From Muraenolepis orangiensis (taxonomy: Eukaryota > Chordata > Actinopteri > Gadiformes > Muraenolepididae), in the NCBI GenBank assembly GCA_027704905.1, contig CM051021.1, positions 3,158,154 through 3,222,153 on the forward strand: a stretch of DNA of 64,000 nt, written 5' to 3'. The notes under the pieces were generated by a model. That model did no database searches, was not told the DNA's origin, and saw only the letters and a list, made by a program, of their open reading frames with translations. Positions 22,906 to 34,480 of the stretch are shown in pieces; the first letter of the stretch is position 1, and the number at the start of each line of letters is the position of its first letter. The position numbers and the translations under genes were made by a program.

Positions 22906-23251
22906 TTCCTGACATGCACAGCATGTCAGGATTGGCAGTTCTGCCTCCCCGCGTTCCCCAGCCCTCGTCCTGATAGCCACGCCCCCTTTTCGTTCTCAGC
23001 TGCAGCGCATCACCGTGATCTTCCCCCTCATGTTTTCCTGCCCTCTGATTGGCTGCCTGGGACCTCATTGTTTCCACCTGTTATGTTCCTTGTGTTTAAA
23101 TAGGCGGCGTCTTCTTTTGTTCGGGCCAGTTCATTATATACTGTTTCGTTGCAGTGGCGTTTTCTCCCGGAGGCCAAGGGAAGCCAGGCTTCCCCTGTTT
23201 TTTCGGATTGTAGTTATAATTTTAATACATTTTAAAATTATAATTTTTTTT

Positions 23252-23310
23252 AAAAATTCGGTAATTCTCCTTTGCTGTGTCACACAGCAAAGGAGAATTA
23301 CCGAATTTTT
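23252..23310. repeat. Perfect 28-bp-arm palindrome
   Basis: Arms 23252-23279 and 23283-23310 with a 3-base loop. It lies in the subterminal region of the TTF-type hAT. Confidence 0.95.
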
Positions 23311-23333
23311 TTTATTTTAATTTAAAAAATGTA

Positions 23334-23390
23334 GGAGAGACGGTCCGGCAGCAACACACAGCCTGTGTGTTGCTGCCGGACCGTCTCTCC
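23334..23390. repeat. Perfect 27-bp-arm palindrome
   Basis: Arms 23334-23360 and 23364-23390 with a 3-base loop, only 24 bp from the preceding palindrome and of unrelated sequence. Confidence 0.95.
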
Positions 23391-23744
23391 CCCATTCTCA
23401 TTGAGTATTTTACAAAGAGTGAAACAACAGCGCCCCCTAGATATTATGGTGAAATAGAGGAGGCCAGCCGAATGAGCTTCCCTTGGTGAAAAAAAAAATG
23501 GGGGATTGTCCCGGATTGACCAATCAGATGAGGCACGTCATGTCCCCCTGCCAACCTGTGATTGGTCAGGGCCATGCCAAGGGAGGCCAGAGACGGCTGG
23601 CCTCCCTTCAAGGGAATGGGATCCCTTGATCCCATTGGATCGATTTGAAGGGAATCCCTTGACTCACAAATCCAATCAAATCACATCAACATCAGTACGT
23701 AGTACTGTAACTGTCATCCTCGCCGTTTGATAGTATTAAGCATT

Positions 23745-24245
23745 ATGGAGGGTGGAGATTTGGCGTACTTAATAAAAAACAACTTTACTAAACTTCCGCT
23801 ACAGCAGCAACTAAAAATTAAATCAGATGACAGGCCCATGCCCACACTCGAGCTGTGTGCACAGAGGAAAAAGGGAGCGAATCGGACGTTCAATGAGGAC
23901 AATTATGTCCGCACGGAGTGGCTAACTGGAAGCGCTGAACTTCAGCGTCTATTTTGCTGGCCATGTCTTCTTTTTGACAAGGATTCGTGCTCCCTGAACA
24001 ATCCTTGGGCAACTTCAGGATTCATCGACCTTGCCAACCTGTCACGGGCAATTGAGAGGCACGGTAAATCAAAAAATCACATAGATTGTGCTGTGAAATT
24101 GAAGCTTTTTTATTCATTACCGAATCTGCACTGCGCATTGAGCGGCTGGTTATGCATTTGGGGGGGGGGGGGGGGGGGAATGCTTAAATTAATAAGACGA
24201 GAGAGTTTTGACTGGAGAGTGCGTGCGGACCTGTCGGTTAGATAA
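23745..24245 (+). pseudogene. N-terminal TTF zinc-finger exon of a hAT transposase (truncated)
   Basis: Starts MEGGDLAYLIKN and contains the TTF-type finger region: YVRTEWLTGS, FCWPCLLFDKDS, WATSGFIDLAN, then AIERHGKSKNHIDC. This is the N-terminal module of ZMYM1-like hAT transposases. Recognisable homology stops near 24108, followed by a G-run (about 24160-24178) and a random tail to TAG. No RNase-H-like domain follows, so it cannot catalyse transposition. Confidence 0.75.
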
Positions 24246-24389
24246 CAGGCGTGTGCAAGTCCTGCATCTGTATGATACAACTGTGTAAAATGATACCGGG
24301 CGCTGTAATCACTCAACTGGTTACGTTATTGACCCAAAAAAAACTGGCTTCCCCTAAAATTTTCACCACGCCACGCTACTGTTTCGTTG

Positions 24390-25496
24390 TTTGTTAGACT
24401 CGTACTTGTTTCATGTGTATGAACAAGCGTCATGTTTCCACGTCATGCCACCGTCAGGTCTTTTGCTTTTGAGCTTTATGCGTTTCCATCTAAGTGATTT
24501 TTGTGTTACTGTATTTATCAGTAAGAAGGGGGAAGATATGTGAATAAACTGTACGTTGTGGCCACTTCAGGTCCATAAACAGCACCCGTCGAGGTATTTC
24601 AATCACTAAAATCACTCCAGCACTGCTAGAGGTCCACTTTGGCAACATGTAGTATACATACCTCTTATATATATATATAATGTACAGTGGTTAAATAAGA
24701 TGTAAAAACAGTCTACTAGGTATAAAAACAGGTGTAAAATAACTTATAGAGGAGGTATGAGATATGTGCAGAATTATAGGTAAATGTATATATACAGGTT
24801 AGTATACAATTATCAACAGGTAGTGAGCAGGGGTAGGCAGTTATATCCACAAGATAAATATATATAAATGTATATACATGACATCTCAGACATGATCACA
24901 ACCATGGAAGCATGTACATTTGGTCTTGGCCTTCCTCAGTTTTGAAGCCATCAGCAAATGTACTTCAAATCTCAGCTTCAGTAGTCAGTACATTCTGTCA
25001 CACTATGCCTCAGTTTGAGGGCCATCCACTCTGATGGTGCAACTCTGAGCTTGAGTAAGGGACCTGTGAGTACTGAGAAGAGATCAAATACAGGCCAAAA
25101 ACAGACTCAATTATTTAGTTTACTTTGATTTCATAGCATGCTTTGTGTTTGCCATTGTCGAATTACATTGGGCAAATATTAGTCAGCTTCCTAACTTGAC
25201 GCTGGGACATTGCATTAAACAAATGTTTTCTTCTTCTGGTGAACTCACGTAACAATACCACCAGTGGCCTCTAGATGGCAGCATAAAACAATAGCTTTAC
25301 ACTGAACACAGTATTAGTGGACAGCTTCATCCAGGCGTTCATTGTAAATGTCTTATTGAATAAAAACTTTTTTTTCTGCAATGGCTGAACAATCCACTGG
25401 GGTCATCAACACATTGTCATATATAAGTTTGCCAGAATGCTGAGGTAGCAGGTATTTATTATTTATTCATCAAATAAATCAATATACCTTTTCATA
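24390..25496. other. Intergenic, no gene seen
   Basis: Apart from the inverted LINE 3' UTR fragment at about 24640-24890, I see no exon, RNA gene or organised repeat. Confidence 0.4.
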
Positions 25497-25960
25497 CATT
25501 TGGGTGATTCCTCAACTTACCAATAGAGGGAACTCACGTACCGCACCACAGTTTGAGAACGGCTGAACATTACACCGAGTCTACCAAGCTAACTTTATTA
25601 ACACAAAGAACACTTACACTACACCGAGTCTACCAAGCTGCTAACTTTATTAACACAAAGAACACTGACACTACACCGAGTCTACCAAGCTGCTAACTTC
25701 AACACAAAGAACACTTACACAACTAGTCACCAGGCGCTGTCTCTGTAGCGCCGTGACTTTTAGTGTTGGGTGAGCAGCAGGCAGTAGGTCCATAATGACG
25801 TCATCTAATATTTACCAGCAGACTGGCAGGTTAACGCTAGGTGACGTCACTATAGAACGCCCTACTGAAGCCAGGTCATTGTATTTAAAGTCAGGTTATG
25901 TGAGGTGTCAACATCGAGGACTCATCATTTATTTTTAGATTGGTTTTATTAAGAGTAATA
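25497..25960. repeat. Dispersed repeat family R1 (copy 2, uninterrupted)
   Basis: Matches both outer parts of 5721-10290 and shows the empty form without LTR or hAT. It has about three tandem 'caccgagtctaccaagctgc' units followed by 'caccaggcgctgtctctgtagcg' and 'gtcaacatcgaggactcatc'. Confidence 0.8.
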
Positions 25961-26973
25961 TTGTTGTATCATAAACCATCACTCCACATTACACAGGCTG
26001 ACTTCTAAACCCTTAATATCATTAATATTTCTTATTATATTAATGTTACAGCAGCCTCCGTTTTTCACCTTACAAAATGAGTAGCCGTAGATTCTCTAGC
26101 GCGTTTCTGCATGAAAGTCACGCAATCAGTTGGTTTCCCGCATGTCATTAATATAACTGCACACAACTGAAGGGAACATGAGCGTTATCACTGTTAGGAA
26201 GTCATTCAGTATTTCTTTAGCTTTAAGACCTGCGTTGAATCTGTTGATGCGTTCATGAGGAGGAGAGAGACGTCTAGATCTAGGACACCTGCAGGTCCAC
26301 TGCAGACATTGGGGATCGAACCCGGTACCTTTTAGACTTCACTCCACCCACAACCCAGCTACTACCATCTCCTGCCCCCCCCCCCTCGTATGTGCAGACA
26401 CTTTGATCACCGTTTAGACTGTTTCGGTGTAAACTCAAATACATGACGGGACTTTTGAGAAACGGCCCATAAATAAGAGGACAGAGAATGACCATTGCTC
26501 TAACAGGGGCTTAATGCTTTTGTTCTGGATCAGTTAAACGCCATCACTTGAGGCTTTCATTCTGATATGACGTTATCATTGTGACCTGAATACACACCAG
26601 TAGAACCACACTCACCCACACAGAGAAAGGCATACGGTATATACAGCAAAACAACTTGGCACTGCAGACACCCGGGAAAAGACTAAGAAAACTAAATGGG
26701 TCAAACGTGGGCGTTGAGACATATTTACACTTTCTCTGTCCTGTACGACAAACACAACAGTCTGCTACATCCTGTGTGTGTGTCAGGGTTTCTCTCACTC
26801 ACTTGCATGTCCCTTCTTATCTCATGTTTTAACTGAACAAATCTAACTGCTAACAGAACTCAACATTTATATCCGCCGGTTCTTGAAGCGGATCAATCAG
26901 CAAAAGGAGGGACAAAGAAAAGGCCGCCGTGAGGACCAATGGGTGTGGCCAGATGTTGAGAAGGGGGAGAGGT
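25961..26973. other. 3' flank of ACADVL, no other gene seen
   Basis: A C-run near 26375 and a tRNA B-box-like stretch at about 26310-26330 are the only marks. No convincing SINE, tRNA or exon can be built from them. Confidence 0.4.
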
Positions 26974-27459
26974 TTAGAAGCCCAGCGGGTGAGGGGAGAC
27001 CACGCCCCCGTTCTCCACCACGGCGGCGGAGATGGCGCGCAGGTTGTTGAACAGCTGCCTGGATTGGCTGGAGCGCAGGGTGCGGAGGTCGCGTGTGATC
27101 CGGTCGTGAGCCTGGGGATAAATGATACCTCACAAGGTCAACTCAGTAAAGGAACAGTAAAGGAAACACTTAATTTCTTTAAATAAAAACCTTTTGGCAA
27201 TGCTGACGCCAATAGATCTCATGTAGAGATATGACCTATAGATTCATCTGATGTTCAACATTTATATTGACAGAGATGCACAAACTGCAGTGTAAAAACA
27301 ACAACAACCCAGACTTCCTGGACCAATCGCATGATAACAGAACAAGGAGTGAAATTGGGATGAAACTGAGGGAGAGACCTTACCTCCACACACCAGGTCT
27401 CACACAACATCTTCTCATGCTGGGCCGAGGGGTGACCCTGACTCAGAGAACGGGACGCC

Positions 27460-27490
<31 letters not shown>

Positions 27491-28423
27491 ATTCAGCTTT
27501 CAGGAGGGTAAACCAGATATGTGAGAGTGAGAGAGTTGGAGATTTACTGTAGGGCGAGAGAGAGAAAAGGGGAGGGAGACAAGGCTAGACAGACGCTTAG
27601 AGAGAGAGAGAGAGATTAGGATGGAGGGGGTGAGACCAAAAGAGAATAAAGGGTGTTTTGGGCTAACCGGCGTCTTTCCTACCTTGACAGGACGACCCCC
27701 ATGGCGTACAGGTCAATGGCGCAGTCCGCCACGCGCTTCAGTACAAACTGCTCGTCTGCAAACCACAGACACACACACACACACTTTGACCACCAACACT
27801 ATCTACACAACTGTTCAACAGCCTGTCAATGGCATCATTACGACCCGATGATGTCATCGAGGTCAGCCTTGAGCTTTCTCAGACACACTCAAATGCACAC
27901 ACGCACTCAAGCACAAGGCCAAACACACACACACACACAGCCAAACACACACTTACCGATGATCTTCTTCCCGTGTTTGATCAGCAGGTCCTCGACGACA
28001 ACGCCAAACTGTTCGATGGCCTTGACCGTCTGGAGATCAAACACAGAGGATGTAGCAGACATCACCGGAGCCGCGGGTTTGATTCCCAATGGGGACAGAT
28101 GACTTGGGTCAACGGTGGGTTTGAACCCTTAACTATCCCAAGGCTTTTGTTTTTCCGATGGCATGCGTTTCAATATATGGATATAGATTTGCCGTTATAT
28201 TATACATTAAGGACATATACTGTGGTTATACTGTGTATATAATGAGGTCAGTGGATTGCATTTGGTCTGCATTGTGTTGGCTCAGGGGTGAACATTAAAA
28301 TCAATACATAAACTAAATCAATAATAACCAGACACTCACCAAGTCCCCACTTTGAGCCAGTTCAGGGTGAATGTTCCCCTGCAGAGTGAGACCACTGGCC
28401 AGACCCGCCTTCCTGAAAACACC

Positions 28424-28467
<44 letters not shown>

Positions 28468-28708
28468 CCTTAATCTCTCAGTCCTTGGTGTGATGCTCGG
28501 AGGGCCGAATAGGCCTTCAGCACAGAGGGGTGACCATACAGGCCAACACAAAGAGTCAAACAGGTGGAGCGCATGAAGCATGATGGTCTGTAGGAGAGCG
28601 GAGGACCAACCTCTTGGCTCTCTTGGTCAGCTCCTCAGCCAGCAGCCCAGCGTTACCCAAGGGGCTCTTCATGGCCCTCTGCAGGCTCTTCAGCTGGGTC
28701 CCAGCGCT
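26974..28708 (-). CDS. acadvl: Very long-chain acyl-CoA dehydrogenase, 3' exons only
   Basis: ACADVL is the mitochondrial inner-membrane enzyme that starts beta-oxidation of long-chain acyl-CoAs. Six minus-strand exons fit in phase: 28611-28708 (SAGTQLKSLQRAMKSPLGN), 28340-28412 (AGLASGLTLQGNIHPEL), 27957-28029 (TVKAIEQFGVVVEDLLIKHG), 27683-27755 (DEQFVLKRVADCAIDLYA), 27384-27459 (ASRSLSQGHPSAQHEKML), and 26974-27111 (AHDRITRDLRTLRSS...ENGGVVSPHPLGF, stop). This is the C-terminal helical region that follows the catalytic dehydrogenase core, and the PLGF end is typical of ACADVL. All splice sites are GT-AG and frames are open. No upstream exon is seen. The next exon would lie beyond a CA repeat and LINEs, so it is either a gene with a very large intron or a 5'-truncated copy. 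Confidence 0.85.
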
Positions 28709-28713
28709 CTGTG

Positions 28714-28834
<121 letters not shown>

Positions 28835-28869
28835 TACAGAACTAATATCACAACGTATATGGTCCTACG

Positions 28870-29622
28870 TACAGCTCGACACCAAGCTTAGAGGTCTAGG
28901 CGTGCCGCCATCCACGTGCAGCTGGATACCGGACCTCCTGTCGGACCGCCGCCAGGTGGTGAGGATGGGCAGCACCACCTCAGAGCCTCAACACGGGACC
29001 CCCCCAGGGATGTGTGCTGAGCCCTCTCCTCTACTCCCTCTACACCCACGACTGCATGGCTATGCACAGCTCCAACGTCATGATCAAGTTTGCTGACGAC
29101 ACGACAGTGATGGGCCTGATCGCCGGCGACGACGAGACAGCCTACAGGGAGGTTGGATCGCTAGAGCAGTGGTGCCAGGCGAACAGTCTCGCCCTCAACG
29201 TCAAGAAGACCAAGGAGCTGATCGTGGACTACCATGAGCAGAGAGGAGAGCACGGCCCTATCTCCATCGACGGTGTTGCAGTAGAGAGGGTCAGCAGCTT
29301 CAAGTTCCTCGGCGTGCACATCTCCGAGGACCTCACATGGTCCACGCACACCACACACGTGATGAAAAGGGCCCAACAACCCCCGCATCCTGAGAACATT
29401 CTACACCGGCACCATCAAGAGTGTTCTTACAGGTTGTATCAGCCTGGTATGGGAACTGCACCGCACTCGAGCGCAGAGCAGAGCGCTTCAAAGGGTGGTG
29501 CGGACGGCCCAGTATATCATTGGAGGTGAGCTCCCCTCCCTCCTGGATATATACAACCAGCGGTGCGTGGCCAAGGCCAAACGCATCATAAAAGACAATG
29601 CCCACCCCAGCCATGAACTGTA
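28870..29622 (+). mobile_element. Rex1-like LINE, RT C-terminal fragment
   Basis: Reads TKLRGLGVPPSTCSWI, LSPLLYSLYTHDC, MIKFADDTTVMGLIAGDDE (the YADD-type catalytic box) and RVSSFKFLGVHISEDLTWS, with a break near 29375. It is near identical to the element at 52835-55780 but truncated at both ends. It stops where the Rex3 element begins. Confidence 0.85.
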
Positions 29623-31045
29623 TTCAAAGCAGCGGGTGTGGGAGGAATTCGGAGAAGCCATAGAGAAGGACTTTCAGTCGTCACCAAAGTGTTTCTGGCA
29701 AACAATCCGGCGCCTCAGCCCATGTTCAAAAAGGGGGAACAGAGGGAGTGTACCAATTACAGGGGTATCACATTACTCAGCCTCCCTGGGAAAGTCTACT
29801 CCAAGGTGCTGGAAAGGAAGGGTTTGGCCGATAGTCGAACCTCAGATTGAAGAGGAACAATGCGGATTCCGCCCTGGTCGTGGAACAACGGACCAGCTTT
29901 TCACTCTTGCAAGGATCCTGGAGGGGGCTTGGGAGTATGCCCATCCGGTCTACATGTGTTTTGTGGATTTGGAGAAGGCATATGATCGAGTCCCTCGAGA
30001 AATACTGTGGGGGGTGCTGCGGGAGTATGGGTGCGGGGGTCACTACTGAGGGCCATCCATTTTCTGTACTCTCAAAGCAAGAGCTGTGTACGGATTCTCG
30101 GTAGTAAGTTGGGCCTGTTCTCAGTGGGTGTTGGCCTCCGCCAGGGCTGCGCTTTGTCACCCATCCTGTTTGTGATTTTCATGGAAAGGATTTCAAGGCG
30201 TAGTCATGGAGGGGAGGGGTTTCAGTATGGTGGGCTCAGGATTGTATCGCTGCTGTTTGCAGATGATGTGGTCCTGTTTGCGTCATCAGTATGTGACCTT
30301 CAGCACCTTCTCACTGGATCGGTTTGAGTGTGAAGCGGCTAGGATGAGGATCAGCACCTCCAAATCTGAGGCCATGGTTCTTAGCAGGAAACCGGTGGAT
30401 TGTCTACTCCAAGTAGGGAGGGAGTCCTTATCCCAAGTGAAGGAGTTCAAGTATCTCGGGGTCTTGTTCTCCAGTGAGGGAAGGATGGAGTGTGAGATTG
30501 ACTGTAGAATAGGTGCAGCGGGAGCGGTATTGGGTGCACTTTACTGCACTGTTGTAACCAAAAGAGAGCTGAGCCAGAAGGCAAAGCTCTCGATCTACCG
30601 ATCAGTCTTCGTTCCTACCCTCACCTATGGTCATGAACAATGGGTAATGACTGAAAGGACGAGATTGCGAATACGGCCGAAATGAGTTTCCTCAGGAGGG
30701 TGGCTGGTATCTCCCTTAGGGATAGGGTGAGAAGCTCAGTCACTCGTGAGAGATTTGGAGTAGAGCCGCTGCTCCTTCGCGTAGAGGAGCTAGTTGAGGT
30801 GGTTCGGACATCTAGAAAGGATGCTTCCTGGTCGCCTCCCGAGGGAGGTTTTCAAGGCACATCAAACTGGGAAGAGACCACGGAGCAGACCAAGGTACAG
30901 GTGGGGTGATTACATCTCCACACTGGCCTGGGAATGCCTCGGGATCCCCCAGTCAGAGTCGATGTTGCCAGGGAGAGGGAAGTTTGGAGTCCCCTGCTGA
31001 AGCACGGATAAGCGGTAGATGATGGATGGATGGATGGATTTCAAA
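29623..31045 (+). mobile_element. Rex3 (RTE-clade) LINE, 5'-truncated and frame-broken
   Basis: Reads VYMCFVDLEKAYDRVPREIL, VGLRQGCALSPILFV, VSLLFADDVVLFASS (catalytic DD), VKEFKYLGVLFSSEGR and RWFGHLERMLPGRLPREVFK across several frames. It ends in an (ATGG)n tail at 31015-31040, as Rex3 elements do. At least four frameshifts make it inactive. Confidence 0.85.
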
Positions 31046-31650
31046 TGCTCCTCCGTTCATCAAAAATGAAGAATTGGAAAAGAGAGCTGTCACGTTACGG
31101 ACAACTGTCTCCCATAAAAATGGTTATTTTGGGGTGCAAGTCGCCAAAGCTAAAGCATGTTGTGTGTCATAGAAGACAGGTTTTTATGATTCCCAAAGAC
31201 AGTACTAATGATTTAAAATGGTTTCAGTTATTTTGTGTTTGCAACTTCTGCAAAAATGTTTTCGTTAGGGGGCAGAGGGACATTTGGTTCGGTCTTTCCC
31301 TGGGCCGGCAGCAGGCGGCAGGCCCACCGCCTGCTGCTGGGCCCGGGGAGCAGACCGGGGAGCGGGCCGGGGAGCGGCCTTCGGTCACGGGCGGCTTGGG
31401 CCCGGACTGACCGGCCGAGCGGGCCTGCAGCGGAGTCGTAATCACTTGGGGTTTTCTGAAAATGCGCAGGTGTTAGAGACAGTCGCGCAGGATAGAGAGC
31501 AGAACATGGAACAGGATCATGCTGAGTGCATATGAAGTCACTCGTAAAGTAAATGCCCAGGCCAGTGGGAATTCAGTGAAAACCAGACGGAGAAAAACAA
31601 AGTTGTTAATATTCATGAGGAAAGGGGGGTTGATGATGCTTTGATGGCTG
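31046..31650 (+). mobile_element. L1/Tx1-group ORF1-like fragment
   Basis: ELSRYGQLSPIKMVILGCK then LKHVVCHRRQVFMI is the RNA-binding-domain end of a fish L1 ORF1; a homologous piece is at 56519-57000. A GC-rich frame follows to about 31440. The further 31650-32230 holds nothing I recognise. Confidence 0.5.
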
Positions 31651-32239
31651 TGGACATGCAGGATGAAATTTCAAATACAGCCAGCAAAAGGAAAAACAAT
31701 GACAATGAACAGAGAGGGGCTAGAGGATGCTGGAGGATTTCTCTGATTCTCTGTTTTTCGACTGCAATTCATTAAAAGACTTATTTTGGGCCCTAAAGAC
31801 TTGGTGTGGAGACCACTGGCCCATTTACTGGTGCAACAGATTGGAGTGTTCACAGTGTGGAGTGGGCTGGTGAAGTTGAGAACTGAACAAGATGTCTCCT
31901 TGTGCTGGATGCTGCGAGAGCCTATGGATTACAGAGGACGTTTGGACACCCCGTGATGGGCAGGACCAGCGGTCATGGAAGTGTACTGCAAAGCAAGGAT
32001 ACTAACATGGGATCGCTAGTGAACCTCACTGGACAATGAACAAGCTAAACATGTGGGCTGACACCCTGGCGGGGCTTCTGGGCTTGGGAGACAAAGTCCA
32101 ACCTGCTTGGAGGGGTTGATATGAGTGATGTGTTCTGCTCTGAGAATCAATTCGTTTTTTCTGTGGAGTTGTGACTTTATGTTCGTGACTTTAGGGAAGT
32201 AGGGAATGAGGAAAGAGGGAAGGAGGAATGGAGGGAGTG

Positions 32240-32258
32240 TGGGAACGAGCGGACTCTG

Positions 32259-32318
<60 letters not shown>

Positions 32319-32731
32319 GTCTCTCTCTCTTGTCTCTCTCTCTCTGTCTCTCTCTCTCTCTTTCTTTGTCTCTCTGTCTCCCTCTCTGTCTCTCTGTTTC
32401 TGTCTGCCTATCCCCTCCAGTGGCGACCATGTCTATCACAACTGGACCTTCTGTAGCACTAAGCTAGATCCTCTGTCTCGAGCCAGTGAACTAACGGGAC
32501 CTTCTAGCGTACTATGGGACTGTGGGGAAATCTGAAAGAATACGCTCTCTCTCTCTCTCTCTTTAAGGAAACTAAACTAACCGGTTAAACTGAAACCTGA
32601 GCAGCAACGCAGGGAACGATGGAGGTAGGGAATGAGGGAGGTAGGGAACGAGGGAGGTAAGGAACGATGGAGGTAGGGAACGAGGGTATGAGGGAGGTAG
32701 GGAATGAGGGAACGAAGAGACTGTCTCTCTG

Positions 32732-32793
<62 letters not shown>

Positions 32794-32980
32794 ATCTCTC
32801 TCTCATTCTCTCTCTCTAGGAGGGAAGAAGGCAGGTAAGGAAGGAGGGAGGTAGGGAATGAGGAAACAATGGAGGTAGAGAGGAGGGGGGAGTGTGGGAA
32901 TAAAGGAATGAGAAAATGTGGGAACGAGGAGACTCTATGTCTCTCTCTCTCTCTCTCTGTCTCTCTGTCAGAGGGACACG
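32240..32980. repeat. (CT)n microsatellites and 'gagggaggtaggga' satellite
   Basis: CT tracts at 32257-32400, 32548-32570, 32722-32818 and 32939-32968 are interleaved with a purine-rich unit ('gagggaggtagggaacga'). A dispersed motif ('gtctatcacaactggacctt') at about 32431 also occurs at 40227 and 60415. Confidence 0.85.
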
Positions 32981-33950
32981 TCCCTCCCTACCCCGTCAGC
33001 GAAGCGTCCGTGAAGACCACTAAGTATGACGTCAACCTGCCAAGGGGAACCCCCTTGAGAGGCGTCGGTGGCTCAAGACCGCAGGTCGGGGGTCACCGGA
33101 CGGGGCACGGTGAGAACCTTAAGTTTGACGCCTGGGATCCAACCTCTGGCGAGCAAACCATCGCTGGAGTCCGCGCATGAAGAGCAGACCCAGAGGAACC
33201 ACCGGGTGGGCCGCATGATAGACAGCGCCGTCACTCTTCCGCAAACACGGATACGAGTAAGCGCGGACAGGACGGCTCCTCGCCGCGGGGGGCGAGAGCC
33301 TCGCTGTCATAGTCGCCGAGTCCAGGGACAGTCCCGGATAGACGGGCTGACGGCAGGGAAGCGGGGAGCTATTTTCCCAATTGATGGCGAAGCCCAGGAA
33401 GGACAGGTGTTCTATAACACCATGGTGTCCTTCCTCACCGCTCCCTCTTCAAATCAACAGGTCAAGATCAAAAATAACTATTTTTCCCATGACGCCTTAG
33501 GGGCCCTAGCACTGCCTCCACGCACTTGGAGAAGGTGAGCGGGGCCAGCGAGTACCCGAATAGCAGGCGCATGGTCTCCACCAGGCCTATAAAGGGCGGT
33601 GGGACAACGCTTGAACTGAATGGGATATCTCCATTTCAACGTGCCGCCCAACTCATCGGGTAGAAGGCATCGCCCTCGTCATTACGCATAGCGCTCTGAG
33701 AGAGGGCGAGCAGACAGCTGGGGAGCGCTGTTCAGTACTTCGGTACTACCTGGCCCCTACCGCGTGCCGCTCGCCGCGGCCTTTCATGCACGTTGCCGTG
33801 GGGAATGTGGGCGGGGCCCACGTACATTGCTGAAATTTTCAGTGCACACGATTCAAGCCCGTAAGGTGAAGCCTAGACGGCATAGCCTATAAGAAATATA
33901 ACTATCCGGTAAAACCAAAACCTGAGCAGCAATGCGCGACGTGGAGAGAG
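32980..33950 (-). mobile_element. DIRS-type retroelement fragment (RT/RNase H)
   Basis: The minus strand reads IGLVETMRLLFGYSLAPLTF, then SKCVEAVLGPLRRHGK, the DIRS1 reverse transcriptase segment. The RNase H-proximal region follows: MTARLSPPAARS, then VVPLGLLFMRGLQRWFARQRL. Several frame breaks are present. Short direct repeats ('aaacctgagcagcaa') at about 32597 and 33919 may be remnants of its termini. The tyrosine recombinase domain is not seen. Confidence 0.65.
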
Positions 33951-34480
33951 ATAGTTCCTCTCTTTCTGGAGACAAAGGAAACAAGCAATTCTCAAAGTAA
34001 ACGGTGGACAGCATTATATGGTGAGTAGTGAGAGTTGACCAAAGACTTTGTTATGCACCAGGGAGCCTGTTCCAAAAGCCCAACTTTGATGGTTCATTTG
34101 AAAAGACGTTTACCATTGTTAAGTTATGTTTACACAAAGCTCTATGCTACACCATCACTTATATATATATATATATGTATCTACATGTTAGTGTTTAGAC
34201 AACAGATTAATCTCGTTCTTATGTTCCTATATTTGTATATATATATCTATATCTATATCTATAGATATAGATATAGAATAGATATATTTGTATATACGAA
34301 CCCATGTTATATATATATATTATTATATTATATATATGTTAAATATATATACAAATATAGAAACATAAGAACAAGTTTAATCCGTGTTAAAAAATAATGT
34401 TATTAAACCCCCACTCTCTCTCTCTCTCTCTACGTTTAAAAAGAGAATAGTTTAACTTTATTCAACAATGTTTTGTAGGA
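33951..34480. other. AT-rich upstream region of finTRIM gene
   Basis: Holds (AT)n and 'atatctatatc' palindromic stretches (34156-34345), an inverted pair around 'acatgttagtgtttagac', and a short CT run at 34412-34430. No exon was recognised. A splice acceptor 'ttttgtag' lies 3 bases before the TRIM start codon. Confidence 0.45.

Larger units (their letters stand above)
23152..24381 (+). mobile_element. Non-autonomous hAT element (TTF-type), 1.23 kb
   Basis: Flanked by the 8-bp duplication tttcgttg (23144-23151 and 24382-24389). Termini are imperfect inverted repeats, cagtggcg on the left and cagtagcg in reverse complement on the right, followed by longer subterminal similarity ('gggaagccag'). 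It contains the first transposase exon (23745 on) and two perfect palindromes (23252-23310 and 23334-23390). The catalytic exons are absent. Confidence 0.85.
22926..24571 (+). mobile_element. Possible LTR-type fragment carrying a hAT insertion
   Basis: Starts TGTCAGGATTGG and shares 'gatagccacgccccc' and 'cagctgcagcgcatcac' with the solo LTR at 43398-44102. An 'aataaactgt' signal lies near 24543. No terminal CA with a matching duplication was found at the right end, so the boundaries are guesses. Confidence 0.3.

Noticed and set aside
26285..26400. tRNA or SINE on the minus strand ('gggttcgatcccc' B-box-like)
   Set aside because: No matching A box or acceptor stem at the right distance; a B-box-like match alone is weak.
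26544..26798. Small secreted peptide on the minus strand (MPFSVWVSVVLLVC...)
   Set aside because: A short hydrophobic stretch with no downstream coding exon and no recognisable mature peptide; probably chance.
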